Source of the DNA: Paenibacillus sinopodophylli
GTDB taxonomy: Bacteria > Bacillota > Bacilli > Paenibacillales > Paenibacillaceae
DNA length: 64,000 bases
NCBI RefSeq assembly: GCF_005930355.1
Contig: NZ_VDBO01000015.1
Span: 39,145 to 103,144, forward strand
Direction: 5' to 3'
Below, one piece after another: positions 1-9,244 of the stretch. A model generated the notes under the pieces. The model was not told the origin of the DNA. It searched no databases and saw nothing but the letters and a program-made list of their open reading frames with translations. A program made the position numbers and the translations under genes. The first letter of the stretch is position 1; every line of letters starts with the position of its first letter.

Positions 1-1386
1 ATCATGCTCCGCACAAACCATTTGCGTCTCCGGCTCCCAAGCCAGTAAGGAAACTTCCGCTTCAGGTACTCCCCACCGTTGTGTTCGCAAGTACGGGGTT
101 TGGTCCTGTCCATCCACAAGAACGGTATTATGAGCTGCTGTGCTTTTGAAATGCTTGCGCCAAGGTGTTTCCATATACGTATACGTTCCGGGATCAACAA
201 ACAAGGCTTCGCCGAATGCACACCATTCGAAGGAAAGTGCATCTGCATGGCCATGCGGACCGCCTAATGCAGCAGCATCAAAAATCAGCTTCTGCTCTGC
301 GTTGCCCAGCCCATAATAGCCGGCTTCTGGGAACGCGAAGGGCAGCTTCACCTCATTCGAACTAGAAGAAGCATTATTGTGCTCAGCAGAATCCTCCAGA
401 AGCTCTATTATCCGCTCGGGACCTACCGTCCAAAACTGCTCATGCAGCTGTCCCTCAAGCACCCAGCCTGCATCATTGTAATAAAGAGCCGCTGCATTGA
501 GATCCGGCGGCTGGTTCGCATAGGAATCTGCGAATGGAGCCATCGTGCCGTCTTGTCTTGTCATGCAACCTGCGAAACGCATCATGCCTGCCAATATACG
601 CTCGTATTCAGCCGAGAACGCCAGCCCACGCTTTTTCAGCATGACCGCACAATCAACAAACAGCTCAAGCGACACCATATGATAATGCGGAGTAAGCTCG
701 GTATGGACGCCATCTTGCAATACCTGTACGCGAATGCAATCCTCCAGTCTTTCGACTGCTGTTGTGCGCCAACGTTCACTGTCCTCCCATGAGTCGAAGG
801 TTAATCCAGCGCTTAACAAACCGATCATGTGCATGATTGAATGATTGATTTCTATGCTGGCTGTATAGGTTGAGAGGAACCATGCATGCTCCTTAACGGA
901 TTCATAAAACCGCTGCTCCGAGTCCCCGCTCCAGCTGTCCGAGCCTTGGAAGAAATGATAAGCATATACCCATTGGCGAAGCCTCAGCCCCGTCTCCAGC
1001 AGCCTCCAAGGACCTGGTCTTTGGAAATAGGTCAGTTCCTCGGCTGGCAGATCACGAGGACACGGCTGGGTGTCTATCCAACCCGTAATATGCTCCAAAG
1101 CTCTGGCAGCATATTTCTCATCACCGGTGCAGGCATACGCGATGCCTAAAGAGCGCAGATGCTTGAAGCGGTTAATTCCCCACGTAAACTCCTTGTCACC
1201 TGTCGGATTATGCAGCCAGTTCACAGGATCGCCTAAGTCAATTTCAATGCCTTTCCAAACCAAATGATTTCTTGCACACCAGCGGTCTGCCTCCGCAATC
1301 GCCTCCAGTGCTTGGCTTGGAAAAAGTTGGTTGAACTGCTTTCCCCACTCACTTCTCTGATCTGCACGAAAGAATAAATAATTCAT
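1..1386 (-). CDS. Heparinase II/III-like polysaccharide lyase (3' end outside window)
   Basis: The frame is open from an ATG at 1386 to the left edge (462 codons), so the C-terminus is missing. The N-terminal half looks like an all-helical toroid, for example DPVNWLHNPTG at about residues 53-63. Near residue 380 comes GGPHGHADALSFEW followed by FVDPGTYTY, the hallmark of heparinase II/III-type lyases (PL12, PL15, PL17 and PL21 share this fold). Such enzymes cleave uronic-acid polysaccharides by beta-elimination. There is no signal peptide, so it probably acts on imported oligosaccharides in the cytoplasm. GAGGAGG sits 5 nt before the ATG. It is the last gene of block A, after the solute-binding protein. 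The exact substrate and PL family cannot be told from this part. Confidence 0.85.
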   Translation of the reverse strand, partial: MNYLFFRADQRSEWGKQFNQLFPSQALEAIAEADRWCARNHLVWKGIEIDLGDPVNWLHNPTGDKEFTWGINRFKHLRSLGIAYACTGDEKYAARALEHITGWIDTQPCPRDLPAEELTYFQRPGPWRLLETGLRLRQWVYAYHFFQGSDSWSGDSEQRFYESVKEHAWFLSTYTASIEINHSIMHMIGLLSAGLTFDSWEDSERWRTTAVERLEDCIRVQVLQDGVHTELTPHYHMVSLELFVDCAVMLKKRGLAFSAEYERILAGMMRFAGCMTRQDGTMAPFADSYANQPPDLNAAALYYNDAGWVLEGQLHEQFWTVGPERIIELLEDSAEHNNASSSSNEVKLPFAFPEAGYYGLGNAEQKLIFDAAALGGPHGHADALSFEWCAFGEALFVDPGTYTYMETPWRKHFKSTAAHNTVLVDGQDQTPYLRTQRWGVPEAEVSLLAWEPETQMVCAEHD

Positions 1387-1415
1387 CAGGGCTCCTCCTC
1401 AATTGCATCTACAGA

Positions 1416-1449
1416 AAGGAGAGACTACCTGGGCAGGCAGCCTCTCCTT
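1416..1449 (-). terminator. Intercistronic hairpin after the block A solute-binding protein
   Basis: An 8-bp inverted repeat (AAGGAGAG / CTCTCCTT) lies just 3' of the binding-protein stop and before the lyase gene. The run of T after it is poor. I read it as a partial terminator or an mRNA-stabilising stem that lets the binding protein be made in excess over the lyase. This role is inferred. Confidence 0.5.
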
Positions 1450-1459
1450 CAGTTAAAAC

Positions 1460-2866
1460 CTATTCGCCTAGAGTACCCTGAAGACTCTTAGCGCTGAATG
1501 AGGGATTAGCCTTAACATTCGTTAATCCTTCTTTACGAGCTGCTTCAAGTGCCTTGCCATATCTGGCATTCAAATCCGCAATGGCCGTTCCAAGCTCCTG
1601 ATTGCCCGTCAAAATATATTCGATAAAGACGTCGGTAAACTTCTTGCCTTCCAGCTTCGTTTCTGTAATCGAAATTGGCGTTGCGGGATAAATGCCATCA
1701 TATTTCGTTGGAAGGAATCCTTCAATGCCTGCCAGCTCTGGCTTGCCTGCTACTTCATTAACATAAGGCAGAACAGAGAGGCCTAGACCCTTCTCTTGAT
1801 ACTCGGAACGAAGCTCAACATTGTACAAATACTCTAGAAACTTCACAGCAGCTTCCTGCTTCGTTGATTTGGCGCTAATTCCGATATAGCCGCCTGCATT
1901 AACCCAGGAAACGCCGTTAATTTGGCCATCCTTCGTAGGTACAAGCGTTGATGCCCAGCGAATATCGGTCGGGAACTGCGAGGTGTATACGGCCGGCTCG
2001 CTGGAGTGGTTCACATACATGCCGATTTTCCCTTGTGCAAACTGTGCGCGCAGTGGATCGATATCAAGCGATTCTGCTCCAGGAATCATACTGCCATCCA
2101 CTTTGATCTGGCGAAGCGCCTGTGCAATGTCGCCGTACATGCCAAAGTCAAATTCCCCTGTTTGGAAGTTAAAGCCCTCATGGCTGGATTCTGAACCTAA
2201 TGAGCCTGACGCAAATGCCGGACGGGTAAATCCAGAACCATTTTTAAAGTTGCTTGCAAAGCCGTATACGCCTTCAGACTTGCCTAATTCCGTAATTTTT
2301 TTGGCCATTTCAACCATTTCATCAAGTGTCTTAGGCGGCTCCGTGTAGCCCGCTTTCTCCATTAAATCCACATTATAAAGCAATCTCCAGAACTGTCCAG
2401 TATTCGGAAGCGTATAGACATGTCCATCTTTGGTATAAATGTCATCCACCAGCAGACCGTCGAATTTCGCAAGAAATTCATCGCTTAGCAGCGTATCCAG
2501 CTGAGCATAATAGCCTTTGCTCACATAGGTTTGGAAATCGCCGCTTCGGAAAATATCCGGTGCCTGATTGCTCGCGAAAGCAACCTCTACTGACTGATTA
2601 TAATTATCTGCCATCACTTTCATTTCAACTTCTATATTATCCGTGTTTGTAGCGTTGTAGTTATCTACCTGCTGCTGCATGTAATCCATATCATGGCGAT
2701 CTATTGTCCAATAGGCAATTTTTGTCTTGGCAGCTCCATCGCCGCCCGCCGCTGCATCTGGTTTCTCGTTCGACCCGTTATTCGTCGAGCATGCTGCCAG
2801 CATGAGTGCCATAACTAGCAAGTAACAGACCGAAAGTGTACTCTTCGTTACAAAACTTTTCTTCAT
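1460..2866 (-). CDS. ABC transporter sugar-binding lipoprotein (block A)
   Basis: This is a family 1 extracellular solute-binding protein of a CUT1 sugar importer, 468 aa. The longer frame begins at 2893, but GGGGAGG precedes the ATG at 2866, which gives MKKSFVTKS, a hydrophobic stretch and the lipobox LAAC. The mature protein would therefore be lipid-anchored outside the membrane. It should serve the permeases at 6432-8171, from which it is separated by the kinase/regulator genes. It has its own promoter-like sequence upstream and a hairpin downstream, as expected for a component needed in excess. The ligand is unknown; the lyase next door suggests uronate-containing oligosaccharides. Confidence 0.9.
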   Translation of the reverse strand: MKKSFVTKSTLSVCYLLVMALMLAACSTNNGSNEKPDAAAGGDGAAKTKIAYWTIDRHDMDYMQQQVDNYNATNTDNIEVEMKVMADNYNQSVEVAFASNQAPDIFRSGDFQTYVSKGYYAQLDTLLSDEFLAKFDGLLVDDIYTKDGHVYTLPNTGQFWRLLYNVDLMEKAGYTEPPKTLDEMVEMAKKITELGKSEGVYGFASNFKNGSGFTRPAFASGSLGSESSHEGFNFQTGEFDFGMYGDIAQALRQIKVDGSMIPGAESLDIDPLRAQFAQGKIGMYVNHSSEPAVYTSQFPTDIRWASTLVPTKDGQINGVSWVNAGGYIGISAKSTKQEAAVKFLEYLYNVELRSEYQEKGLGLSVLPYVNEVAGKPELAGIEGFLPTKYDGIYPATPISITETKLEGKKFTDVFIEYILTGNQELGTAIADLNARYGKALEAARKEGLTNVKANPSFSAKSLQGTLGE

Positions 2867-2940
2867 CTGTCTTACCTCCCCTTTGTTGAGCAAATGGTGA
2901 TCCTTCCGTGCTGAGCCGTTTGGTTCACCTTGCTGCCCTC

Positions 2941-2968
2941 ATTGTAGCACCTAAGCGCAGCTTGCCAT
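2941..2968 (-). promoter_or_regulatory. Candidate sigma-A promoter of the block A binding protein
   Basis: On the minus strand ATGGCA (-35, 4/6) and TACAAT (-10, 5/6) are 16 bp apart, about 75 bp before the ATG at 2866. It lies in the 135-bp gap between the response regulator and the binding protein. Confidence 0.45.
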
Positions 2969-3001
2969 GAAGGACAAAAACACGATCCTAGGAGGGGAAA
3001 A

Positions 3002-4636
3002 TCACTCTGATTCTCCTTTGCTATCCGTTCTCTCGTATTTGCTGCGGAATTCTGTTGGCGTGAGCCCCGTATGCTTCTTGAACAGCTCGCTGAAGTAAGG
3101 GCGGTCCCGATAGCCAAGCTCAAAGGTAATGTCCTGCACCTGCATGCCTTCCAGAAGCAGCTCCTTAGCCCGATCCATTCGCGCAGCCGTTACGTATTGC
3201 ATAAACGTCATCCCTATTTCCTTCTTGAACATATTTGAGAAATAGCTTGGACTTAAATGGACAACGTTCGCGCATTCCTGTACCGTCAAATCGCTGCCCA
3301 GTCGGCCGCTCACATAATTCATCGCTTGATGAATCAATTGACCCACATCATTTTTCTGACGCTTCTGTACCCATTCGCTGCCGGTTAAGCCCAGCTCTCT
3401 CACATCTCTGATCAGCTCTTCTGTTGAGAGATAACGCCCCTTCTTCAGGGCACTCAAGCGCTCATCAAGCCAAATACGCTGCTTCTCATCCGCTTTCTCA
3501 GCAATGACACGGTACATCGAGAACGCTAAACCGTAGAATAAATGGGTCATCACATCCGGATCAGGCGGAGCTGGATAACGCAGACATTCCTCCGCTATAC
3601 TGGCAAGCAGCCGCTCTGTTCCTTCACGGTTGCCCGAACGCAGACAGTACAGCAGCTCCGTCTCTTTATCTGCGGAATAATGCGGCGTAATATGGTCCTG
3701 CCGCTCTATATCACGGTAAGAAATAATACAGCCGCTTCCCGAATAAAATTGATAGCTGAGAGCCGTCTTAGCCTGTTCATAGGACAGCGCAATCTCCCCT
3801 ATTCCTTCTACGCTACCTCCGACACCAATAGATATATCTCGCTTCGCGTATACATTTACATGATGCCTGCATGCTTCCGCAATTGTGAGCACATCAATGC
3901 CACTCTCAGGATTAAGCACCACAACAAACTGGCCCAGATGCTCCCGAAATACAATTCCTCTAGCATGCTTCTTAATCGTTTCCTCCATAATGTTCTGAAC
4001 CGCAAACCGAGTGAGCTCCACCTCGCGTACAGGCAACGGCAATCGTTCGTTCATTAAACCGTCAATTTGCACCGCCATAGCAACAAAACCTCTGGTTCCC
4101 ATATCAATACCGAGAAAATCCCACTTCTCACTTGCCCGTTCCGGCAGCTCGTCATGACGAATCAATAGACGGAAATACTCTTGGCGCAAATACGGCAGGC
4201 TCTCTCTTACCTTTCTCTCCAGTGCCAGCCGATCCATCTGCTCCAGCCTTTGCGCCTCAATCTTCGCTTTGGCACGCAGTACGGCATCCACCACCTGCTC
4301 AGAAGTAAACGGCTTGACCAAATAATCGAAAGCCCCGAGCCTGACAGACTCCTGCGCATAGGTAAAGTCAGAATAACCGCTGAAAAATATAACTTGCGGT
4401 CCTTGTTCCCCTTCCTCCTTGAGCTCGCGAATCATATCGATTCCGCTTTGCATCGGCATTCGGATGTCTGTCATTACGATATCTGGCTGCTTGTCCTTGA
4501 TGAGCTGCAGACCATCCTTGCCGTTCATAGCTGTGCCTGCGATTTCTATGCCATGCTCTGACCATGGAATTTTTTTCATTATGCCATCTATAACCGTTTT
4601 CACATCATCAATAATGCACATCGTTATCCTGTTCAT
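3002..4636 (-). CDS. Response regulator, AraC type (YesN-like), block A
   Basis: A 544-aa regulator. The N-terminal receiver has the phosphoacceptor Asp57 in IVMTDIRMP and a conserved Lys in YLVKPF. A long variable linker follows, and about the last 100 residues form two AraC helix-turn-helix motifs (VHLSPSYFSNMFKKEIG; ELGYRDRPYFSELFKKHTG). The ATG overlaps the stop of the sensor kinase by 4 nt (ATGA), so the pair is translationally coupled. In this family the phosphorylated regulator switches on the nearby transporter and hydrolase genes. Likely targets are the permease and binding-protein promoters of block A. Confidence 0.93.
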   Translation of the reverse strand: MNRITMCIIDDVKTVIDGIMKKIPWSEHGIEIAGTAMNGKDGLQLIKDKQPDIVMTDIRMPMQSGIDMIRELKEEGEQGPQVIFFSGYSDFTYAQESVRLGAFDYLVKPFTSEQVVDAVLRAKAKIEAQRLEQMDRLALERKVRESLPYLRQEYFRLLIRHDELPERASEKWDFLGIDMGTRGFVAMAVQIDGLMNERLPLPVREVELTRFAVQNIMEETIKKHARGIVFREHLGQFVVVLNPESGIDVLTIAEACRHHVNVYAKRDISIGVGGSVEGIGEIALSYEQAKTALSYQFYSGSGCIISYRDIERQDHITPHYSADKETELLYCLRSGNREGTERLLASIAEECLRYPAPPDPDVMTHLFYGLAFSMYRVIAEKADEKQRIWLDERLSALKKGRYLSTEELIRDVRELGLTGSEWVQKRQKNDVGQLIHQAMNYVSGRLGSDLTVQECANVVHLSPSYFSNMFKKEIGMTFMQYVTAARMDRAKELLLEGMQVQDITFELGYRDRPYFSELFKKHTGLTPTEFRSKYERTDSKGESE

Positions 4637-6411
4637 TCGTTGATCACCTCTTGAATAGGCATGATTAGCTGAACAGATGTTTTAACACCTGGCTCGCTTT
4701 CGAGCTTCATCGAAGCTTTGTATCCATAATAGAGTGATAATCTGGCCGCTACATTAGAGAGCGCGTAGCTAGTACGCTCAGTGTCAGCCCCGCTTATCAT
4801 CTTCTCTACGCGCGCCGTTTCCATCCCGCTTCCGTTATCCGTTACAGTGAGCATCAGCATCCCATCTGCGGCTGTCACCTCAATTCGAATGACACCAGGA
4901 TGCGGAAGCTCCTGCAAGCCATGCAGGATCGAATTTTCTACGAGCGGCTGCAGTATAATTTTGAGCACCGGTATATTCATAAGCTTCTCATCTACAATCG
5001 GCATTACGTACGTAAACAGATCAGGATAGCACATAGCCTGCAGCTTCAAATATTGCTCCACATGCTCAAGCTCCTGTCGAAGCGTCGTGATTTCCTTGCC
5101 ATTGTTAAGACCAAGTCTAAATAGAAGTGACAACGACACAATCATGCCGCTCACATCCTGTTGCTCTTCCATCTCGCTTTTCCAATAAATCGTATTTAAG
5201 GCGTTATACAGAAAATGAGGATCGATCTGCGCCTGCAGCGCCTTGATTTCCGATTTGCGCTTAGCCTGCTCAGACATTTTCACTTCTTCAATAAGCTCAC
5301 TGATCTGCCCCAGCATGCGGTTGAACTTATGACCAACCTGACTAATCTCATCCTCAAATACACTCTCGAAGCGGACGTCAAGCTGGTTCTGCTCGACCTT
5401 CAGCATTAAGCTGCGGAGCTTGGATAAAGGTTTGAGCAGAAGCTCTGACAGCATACTGGACATCACAAGAGCTAATACGACGCAAACACCCATAATCGTG
5501 AGAATGGTCCATCGCATATGTTGTACGGGTTCGAGCAGCTGTGCTTTGGATTGATAACCGATAAGAATCCAGTCGGGAATCATGCCCAGCGCTACATAGT
5601 TAACAAGAAAAGGACTGTTGCTCTCCGATAAATATTCGAAATGCCCCCTGTTGCCGCTGGCAATCTGCTCGTTCAACCGACTGTTAACGCTGGGCAAGCT
5701 CACCTCGGAGGAAAATACAGCCCGCTTATTGCTTCGATCCACGACAAGCTGTCTGAGACTGCCTTCTTCCAAATGCGCTTGCAGAAGCTCTTCTAAGTAA
5801 TCTTCCCTAATATTAACGACGACATAAACGCCTGGCAGCTGCATCTCGAATAATGGCTTGATAATTAATGAGATGACTGAATTCCCTCTGCTGAACAGCT
5901 CGTCTGCATGACCGCTTACCCAAAGTGTGGCCCATTGTTTCGGCGCATTGACGATCGTCTTCTGAATCAAAGTATTGGTGAAATCAACGTTTTTACTCCG
6001 CTTGCTCTCTGTCGGATAGAAGTCTCCGATCGGCGTATGCACCAGCACAGAATCAATCGACTGCTCGGTAAGCATCATTTGGGCAAAGGGGGTTTGCAGC
6101 TCGGAAAGCCGGTTATAAAATTGCTTGCTGTTGCTTGCCTGAACATCGCTCATCGTGTTCTGAAATGGCTCCCCCATCATGAGCGTCGAGACCGAGACGA
6201 CGATATTCCGCAGCCGCTCATCAAACACCTGAGCGGTTTTGTTCAACGTATCCTGGCTCGTTTTGGTAGCCTGCGTTTTCATTTCACGAGAAAAAAACAC
6301 GGAAACATAAGTTCCCGTGACGGATATGCATACGACAGTGAGCAGAACAAACGAAACCCAAATCCGTCTTTTTAGCGACATCTTCCTAAATAAATGCTTC
6401 ATATGGTCCAT
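4633..6411 (-). CDS. Sensor histidine kinase (YesM/LytS-like), block A
   Basis: A 592-aa membrane kinase. TM1 is at about residues 16-39, an extracellular sensing domain follows, TM2 is at about 301-323, then a HAMP linker. The His_kinase box QIDPHFLYN carries His399, and an HATPase domain with PLVENSILHG and DNGSGM follows. This is the HPK7 layout of YesM kinases that sense extracellular sugars or a loaded binding protein. The start is uncertain: GAGG lies only 2 nt before the ATG at 6411 and 11 nt before another at 6402. It follows the MalG-type permease by 20 nt, so transporter and sensor are probably co-transcribed. Confidence 0.92.
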   Translation of the reverse strand: MDHMKHLFRKMSLKRRIWVSFVLLTVVCISVTGTYVSVFFSREMKTQATKTSQDTLNKTAQVFDERLRNIVVSVSTLMMGEPFQNTMSDVQASNSKQFYNRLSELQTPFAQMMLTEQSIDSVLVHTPIGDFYPTESKRSKNVDFTNTLIQKTIVNAPKQWATLWVSGHADELFSRGNSVISLIIKPLFEMQLPGVYVVVNIREDYLEELLQAHLEEGSLRQLVVDRSNKRAVFSSEVSLPSVNSRLNEQIASGNRGHFEYLSESNSPFLVNYVALGMIPDWILIGYQSKAQLLEPVQHMRWTILTIMGVCVVLALVMSSMLSELLLKPLSKLRSLMLKVEQNQLDVRFESVFEDEISQVGHKFNRMLGQISELIEEVKMSEQAKRKSEIKALQAQIDPHFLYNALNTIYWKSEMEEQQDVSGMIVSLSLLFRLGLNNGKEITTLRQELEHVEQYLKLQAMCYPDLFTYVMPIVDEKLMNIPVLKIILQPLVENSILHGLQELPHPGVIRIEVTAADGMLMLTVTDNGSGMETARVEKMISGADTERTSYALSNVAARLSLYYGYKASMKLESEPGVKTSVQLIMPIQEVINE

Positions 6412-6431
6412 CGCCTCAATATATGGAATGA

Positions 6432-7268
6432 TCAGCCCTTAACGGAGCCCATAGTTACCTGCATGAAGGAGCGGTTGGCAAAGATGTAAACGACCAATAG
6501 CGGTAAAATGGAAATACATGCGCCTGCGAGCATCAGTTGATTCTCTACAGCTGCGCCTGCCCCGTATCTCAAATTCGCGAGCCCTACAGGCAGCGTCTGC
6601 AGATCTGGACGCGACAATGAGAAAACGAGCGGCAGAATGTATTCATTCCATGCATTCCGGAAGGTAAACAGAGCCACAACAGCCAGCGCCGGCCTAAGGA
6701 GCGGCAATATAATTCTCCAGAAAGTCGAATAGAAATTACAGCCATCGATGAGCGCAGCTTCGTCCAAATCTTTTGGAATACCGCGAAAGAAACCAATAAT
6801 CATGAAGAATGCGGTAGCATGGGCACTGATGAGTATGATTATGACTCCCCATAACGATTTGTGCAAACCGATAGAAACCATAAGATTAAACTGCGGCTTC
6901 AGCACTACGGCACCGATCGAGATGAACAGTGTGAACGATTGAAGAAGGATAAACAGCTTCTTCCCTCTGAAGGCGACACGATCGACTGCATACGCCGCCA
7001 TTGCGGATACGAGCAGTGTGCCTACGGTAACGAATACGGCTACATACAAGCTGTTGAAAGTGAAGCCGGAGAAATCCGCTTTATTCCAAGCATCAATGTA
7101 GTTCTGAAATTGCCATTTCGAAGGGAACACCGTCGCTCCTGTCGTCAGCTCCAGATTGGTCTTGAAGGAGCCGAGCATCGCGATTACGATTGGAAACAGC
7201 ATCAGCGCCGCCGTCACGATCAACATAATCCAGACCGGCATCCGAATCAGCATTTTACGAATAGTCAT
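6432..7268 (-). CDS. CUT1 sugar ABC permease, MalG type (block A)
   Basis: A 278-aa inner-membrane permease with about six hydrophobic segments. The MalG-like EAA loop is seen in DLDEAALIDGCNFYSTFWRIILPLLRP, and the conserved tail is MGSVKG. GGGGGAAG precedes the ATG. It pairs with the upstream gene, 12 nt away, to form the transmembrane channel. No ATPase is encoded in the window; CUT1 systems of this kind usually use a shared MsmX/UgpC-type ATPase encoded elsewhere. Confidence 0.93.
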   Translation of the reverse strand: MTIRKMLIRMPVWIMLIVTAALMLFPIVIAMLGSFKTNLELTTGATVFPSKWQFQNYIDAWNKADFSGFTFNSLYVAVFVTVGTLLVSAMAAYAVDRVAFRGKKLFILLQSFTLFISIGAVVLKPQFNLMVSIGLHKSLWGVIIILISAHATAFFMIIGFFRGIPKDLDEAALIDGCNFYSTFWRIILPLLRPALAVVALFTFRNAWNEYILPLVFSLSRPDLQTLPVGLANLRYGAGAAVENQLMLAGACISILPLLVVYIFANRSFMQVTMGSVKG

Positions 7269-7280
7269 GTTTCTTCCCCC

Positions 7281-8171
7281 TTAATAAACGTTGTTCAGCT
7301 TTTTTGACATCCAGAAGTAGAGCCAAGTGACCAAACCGACGATGACAGCTGTCGTGAAGCCGACCGCACTACCGTAGCCGATGTTTTGAACGGACGTGCC
7401 TGATGTAGTCAGCGGGAAAAACAACTTGTACAAGTAGAGATACATGACTTCCGTTTTGCCGAAAGGTCCGCCTTCCGTCAAGACCATAATGCTCTCGTAG
7501 CCTTTGAGGGAAGTCGTAATCGCCAGCATGACGATCATCTGAAGTACAGGTCCCAGCATTGGAATTGTAATATACCACAAGCGTTGAGCCGGATTTACGC
7601 CATCCAGCGACGCAGCTTCGTAAACATCCTCCGGGATGCTCTGCAGACCAGCAATAAAGAGCAGCATATAGTTGCCCACAGCTCCCCATACAGCAATGAT
7701 AACGATCGTTAGCATCGCATGCGCTGCGCCGAGCCAATCAACAGGGCCAGATACGATATTCAGCTTGAGAAGGTATTGGTTGATAATACCGTTATAAGAG
7801 TTAAAGACAATATAGAACACGATAGACATAACAGATGCGCTGAATATCGTAGGCAGGAAAAATATCGCCCGGAACGCATGGCGGCCGCGCAGTTTGCGGT
7901 TAAGTATAACGGCTAGAATGAGTGACAACGGAAGCGTTATAATTAGTTTGCCTCCGGCATATACAAAAGTATTCGCCACAGATTGCCAGAACTCAGCATC
8001 ACGCATCACCCTCGCAAAATTTTCCAGCCCGATAAATTTAGGCGTCCCGTAACCCTGATAATCATAAAACATGTAACGAAGCGCCCAAAATACCGGATAT
8101 ATGCCAAGGGCCATCGTCAGAAAAAAACTAGGAAAGCTGAACAAATAGGCACCTATTCGATTTCTTTGCAT
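7281..8171 (-). CDS. CUT1 sugar ABC permease, MalF type (block A)
   Basis: A 296-aa permease with an N-terminal hydrophobic segment at about residues 10-30 and an EAA loop (PEDVYEAASLDGVNPAQRLWYI, split by the ORF's typical EAASLDG core). GGGAGGAG lies 8 nt before the ATG at 8171. It is the first gene of block A. A TATACAAT -10-like sequence lies at 8201-8208 on the minus strand, giving a short leader; no convincing -35 was found, which fits a promoter that needs an activator such as the adjacent AraC-type regulator. Confidence 0.92.
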   Translation of the reverse strand: MQRNRIGAYLFSFPSFFLTMALGIYPVFWALRYMFYDYQGYGTPKFIGLENFARVMRDAEFWQSVANTFVYAGGKLIITLPLSLILAVILNRKLRGRHAFRAIFFLPTIFSASVMSIVFYIVFNSYNGIINQYLLKLNIVSGPVDWLGAAHAMLTIVIIAVWGAVGNYMLLFIAGLQSIPEDVYEAASLDGVNPAQRLWYITIPMLGPVLQMIVMLAITTSLKGYESIMVLTEGGPFGKTEVMYLYLYKLFFPLTTSGTSVQNIGYGSAVGFTTAVIVGLVTWLYFWMSKKLNNVY

Positions 8172-8293
8172 GCTTTCATCTCCTCCCGTGTTGTGTCTTC
8201 ATTGTATAAGAAAGGGAAAGACTAACGGGATGGGGCAATCCATCAATGAGGGGGGACGAAACTACTTTTATAACCGAATTCGCTTCCCCCCAA

Positions 8294-8369
8294 GGTGAAA
8301 CGGCGGTCTCCGCCCTATGGCGGTACGGCGCGTTTCATTCCGAGAAATGTAGAGAAAGGCTGGCGAAAT
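8294..8369 (-). repeat. Dispersed 75-bp repeat, copy 1
   Basis: This sequence recurs at 23616-23690 with about 83% identity. It has an outer arm GAAACG / CGTTTC, an inner GC-rich hairpin (CCGCC, 4-nt loop, GGCGG) and a strongly conserved flank (TTTCATTCCGAGAAAT and GGCGAAAT). Both copies lie directly beside the terminator of a minus-strand gene and upstream of a MalF-type permease operon. This copy occupies most of the 300-bp gap 8172-8473; apart from a -10-like element and a terminator nothing else is seen there. Confidence 0.75.
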
Positions 8370-8390
8370 CTTATCCATTCCTATATGTTA

Positions 8391-8425
8391 AAAAAAGCCC
8401 CGATGACCACTTGATCATCAGGACT
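8391..8425 (-). terminator. Terminator of the block B response regulator
   Basis: On the minus strand an 11-bp stem with G-U pairs (AGTCCTGATGA / TCATCGGGGCT) is followed by a run of seven T. It lies about 50 bp after the regulator stop at 8474. Confidence 0.8.
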
Positions 8426-8473
8426 TCATTTTAGAGTTCGTTATGTTTATGAATCAGCATAGAAGAGACTTGC

Positions 8474-9244
8474 CTAAGATAGAAACCCTTGGCTGCCATC
8501 AGCCGTAATCGCCTTGTGCTGCTCCCTATACTGCTTGGGCGTAATGCCTTCATATTTTTTGAAAATACGTATGAAGTAGCTCGCCGTCTGAAGGCCGATT
8601 TGCTCAGAAATGCCATCCATACTAAGCGGGGAGTGATAGAGCAGCTCCTTGGCGCGTTTCATTCGCAGTCTAATGACATAATCACTAAAGCTTACGCCCG
8701 TCTCTTCCTTAAACAGAACGCTGAGATAGCTTGGATTCAAATGGACATACTGGGCTACCTCCTTTATCGACAAGGGCATGCCGATACTTTCATGGATATA
8801 CTTCACGGCATTAAGAATATAAGAGTTGCTGGAAGGCACGCCATAGGAAAGCCAATTTCCCGTTTCCTCCGATTTGGACTGAAAAACTTTCTCTACGGAC
8901 TGAATAAGCTGCTCTTGCCGGATTGGCTTGAGCAAATAATCGACAGCTCCGAGTCTCAGTGCCTTCTGAGCATACTCAAATTCCGCAAAGCCGGTAAGCA
9001 AAATCGTGTTTATATCGTTCTGCTCAGCGCGAAGCGTCTCTAGCAGCTCGATACCTGACATAAGAGGCATGCGAATATCCGTAATAAGCAAATCGTACTG
9101 CCTCTCGCCCAGCAGCCGCATCGCTTGCTTGCCATTATCCGCCATATCGACCTTTACCTTCTCCTCTCCCCACTGCTCCAGCGTAAATGTAACCCCCATG
9201 CGGGAATTGTACTCATCATCAACCACCAGTATGTTGTGCGTCAT
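8474..9244 (-). CDS. Response regulator, AraC type (short YesN-like), block B
   Basis: A 256-aa regulator, much shorter than the 530-545 aa regulators elsewhere in the window because it lacks the long middle region. The receiver carries Asp56 in LLITDIRMP and YLLKP. The C-terminal 100 residues form the AraC DNA-binding domain (VHLNPSYLSVLFKEETG; QIGLQTASYFIRIFKKYEG). Its ATG lies 26 nt inside the end of the sensor kinase gene, so translation is coupled. It probably regulates the block B operon upstream (17060-11070). A strong terminator follows. Confidence 0.93.
   Translation of the reverse strand: MTHNILVVDDEYNSRMGVTFTLEQWGEEKVKVDMADNGKQAMRLLGERQYDLLITDIRMPLMSGIELLETLRAEQNDINTILLTGFAEFEYAQKALRLGAVDYLLKPIRQEQLIQSVEKVFQSKSEETGNWLSYGVPSSNSYILNAVKYIHESIGMPLSIKEVAQYVHLNPSYLSVLFKEETGVSFSDYVIRLRMKRAKELLYHSPLSMDGISEQIGLQTASYFIRIFKKYEGITPKQYREQHKAITADGSQGFLS

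Noticed and set aside
8203..8231. Full sigma-A promoter for block A
   Set aside because: The -10 (TATACA) is good, but no -35 hexamer lies at the right distance; it is mentioned under the permease only.
8655..8675. GCGCGTTTCATTC, resembling the dispersed repeat
   Set aside because: It is coding sequence of the AraC domain (the MKRAKELL part) and the similarity ends after 13 bases.
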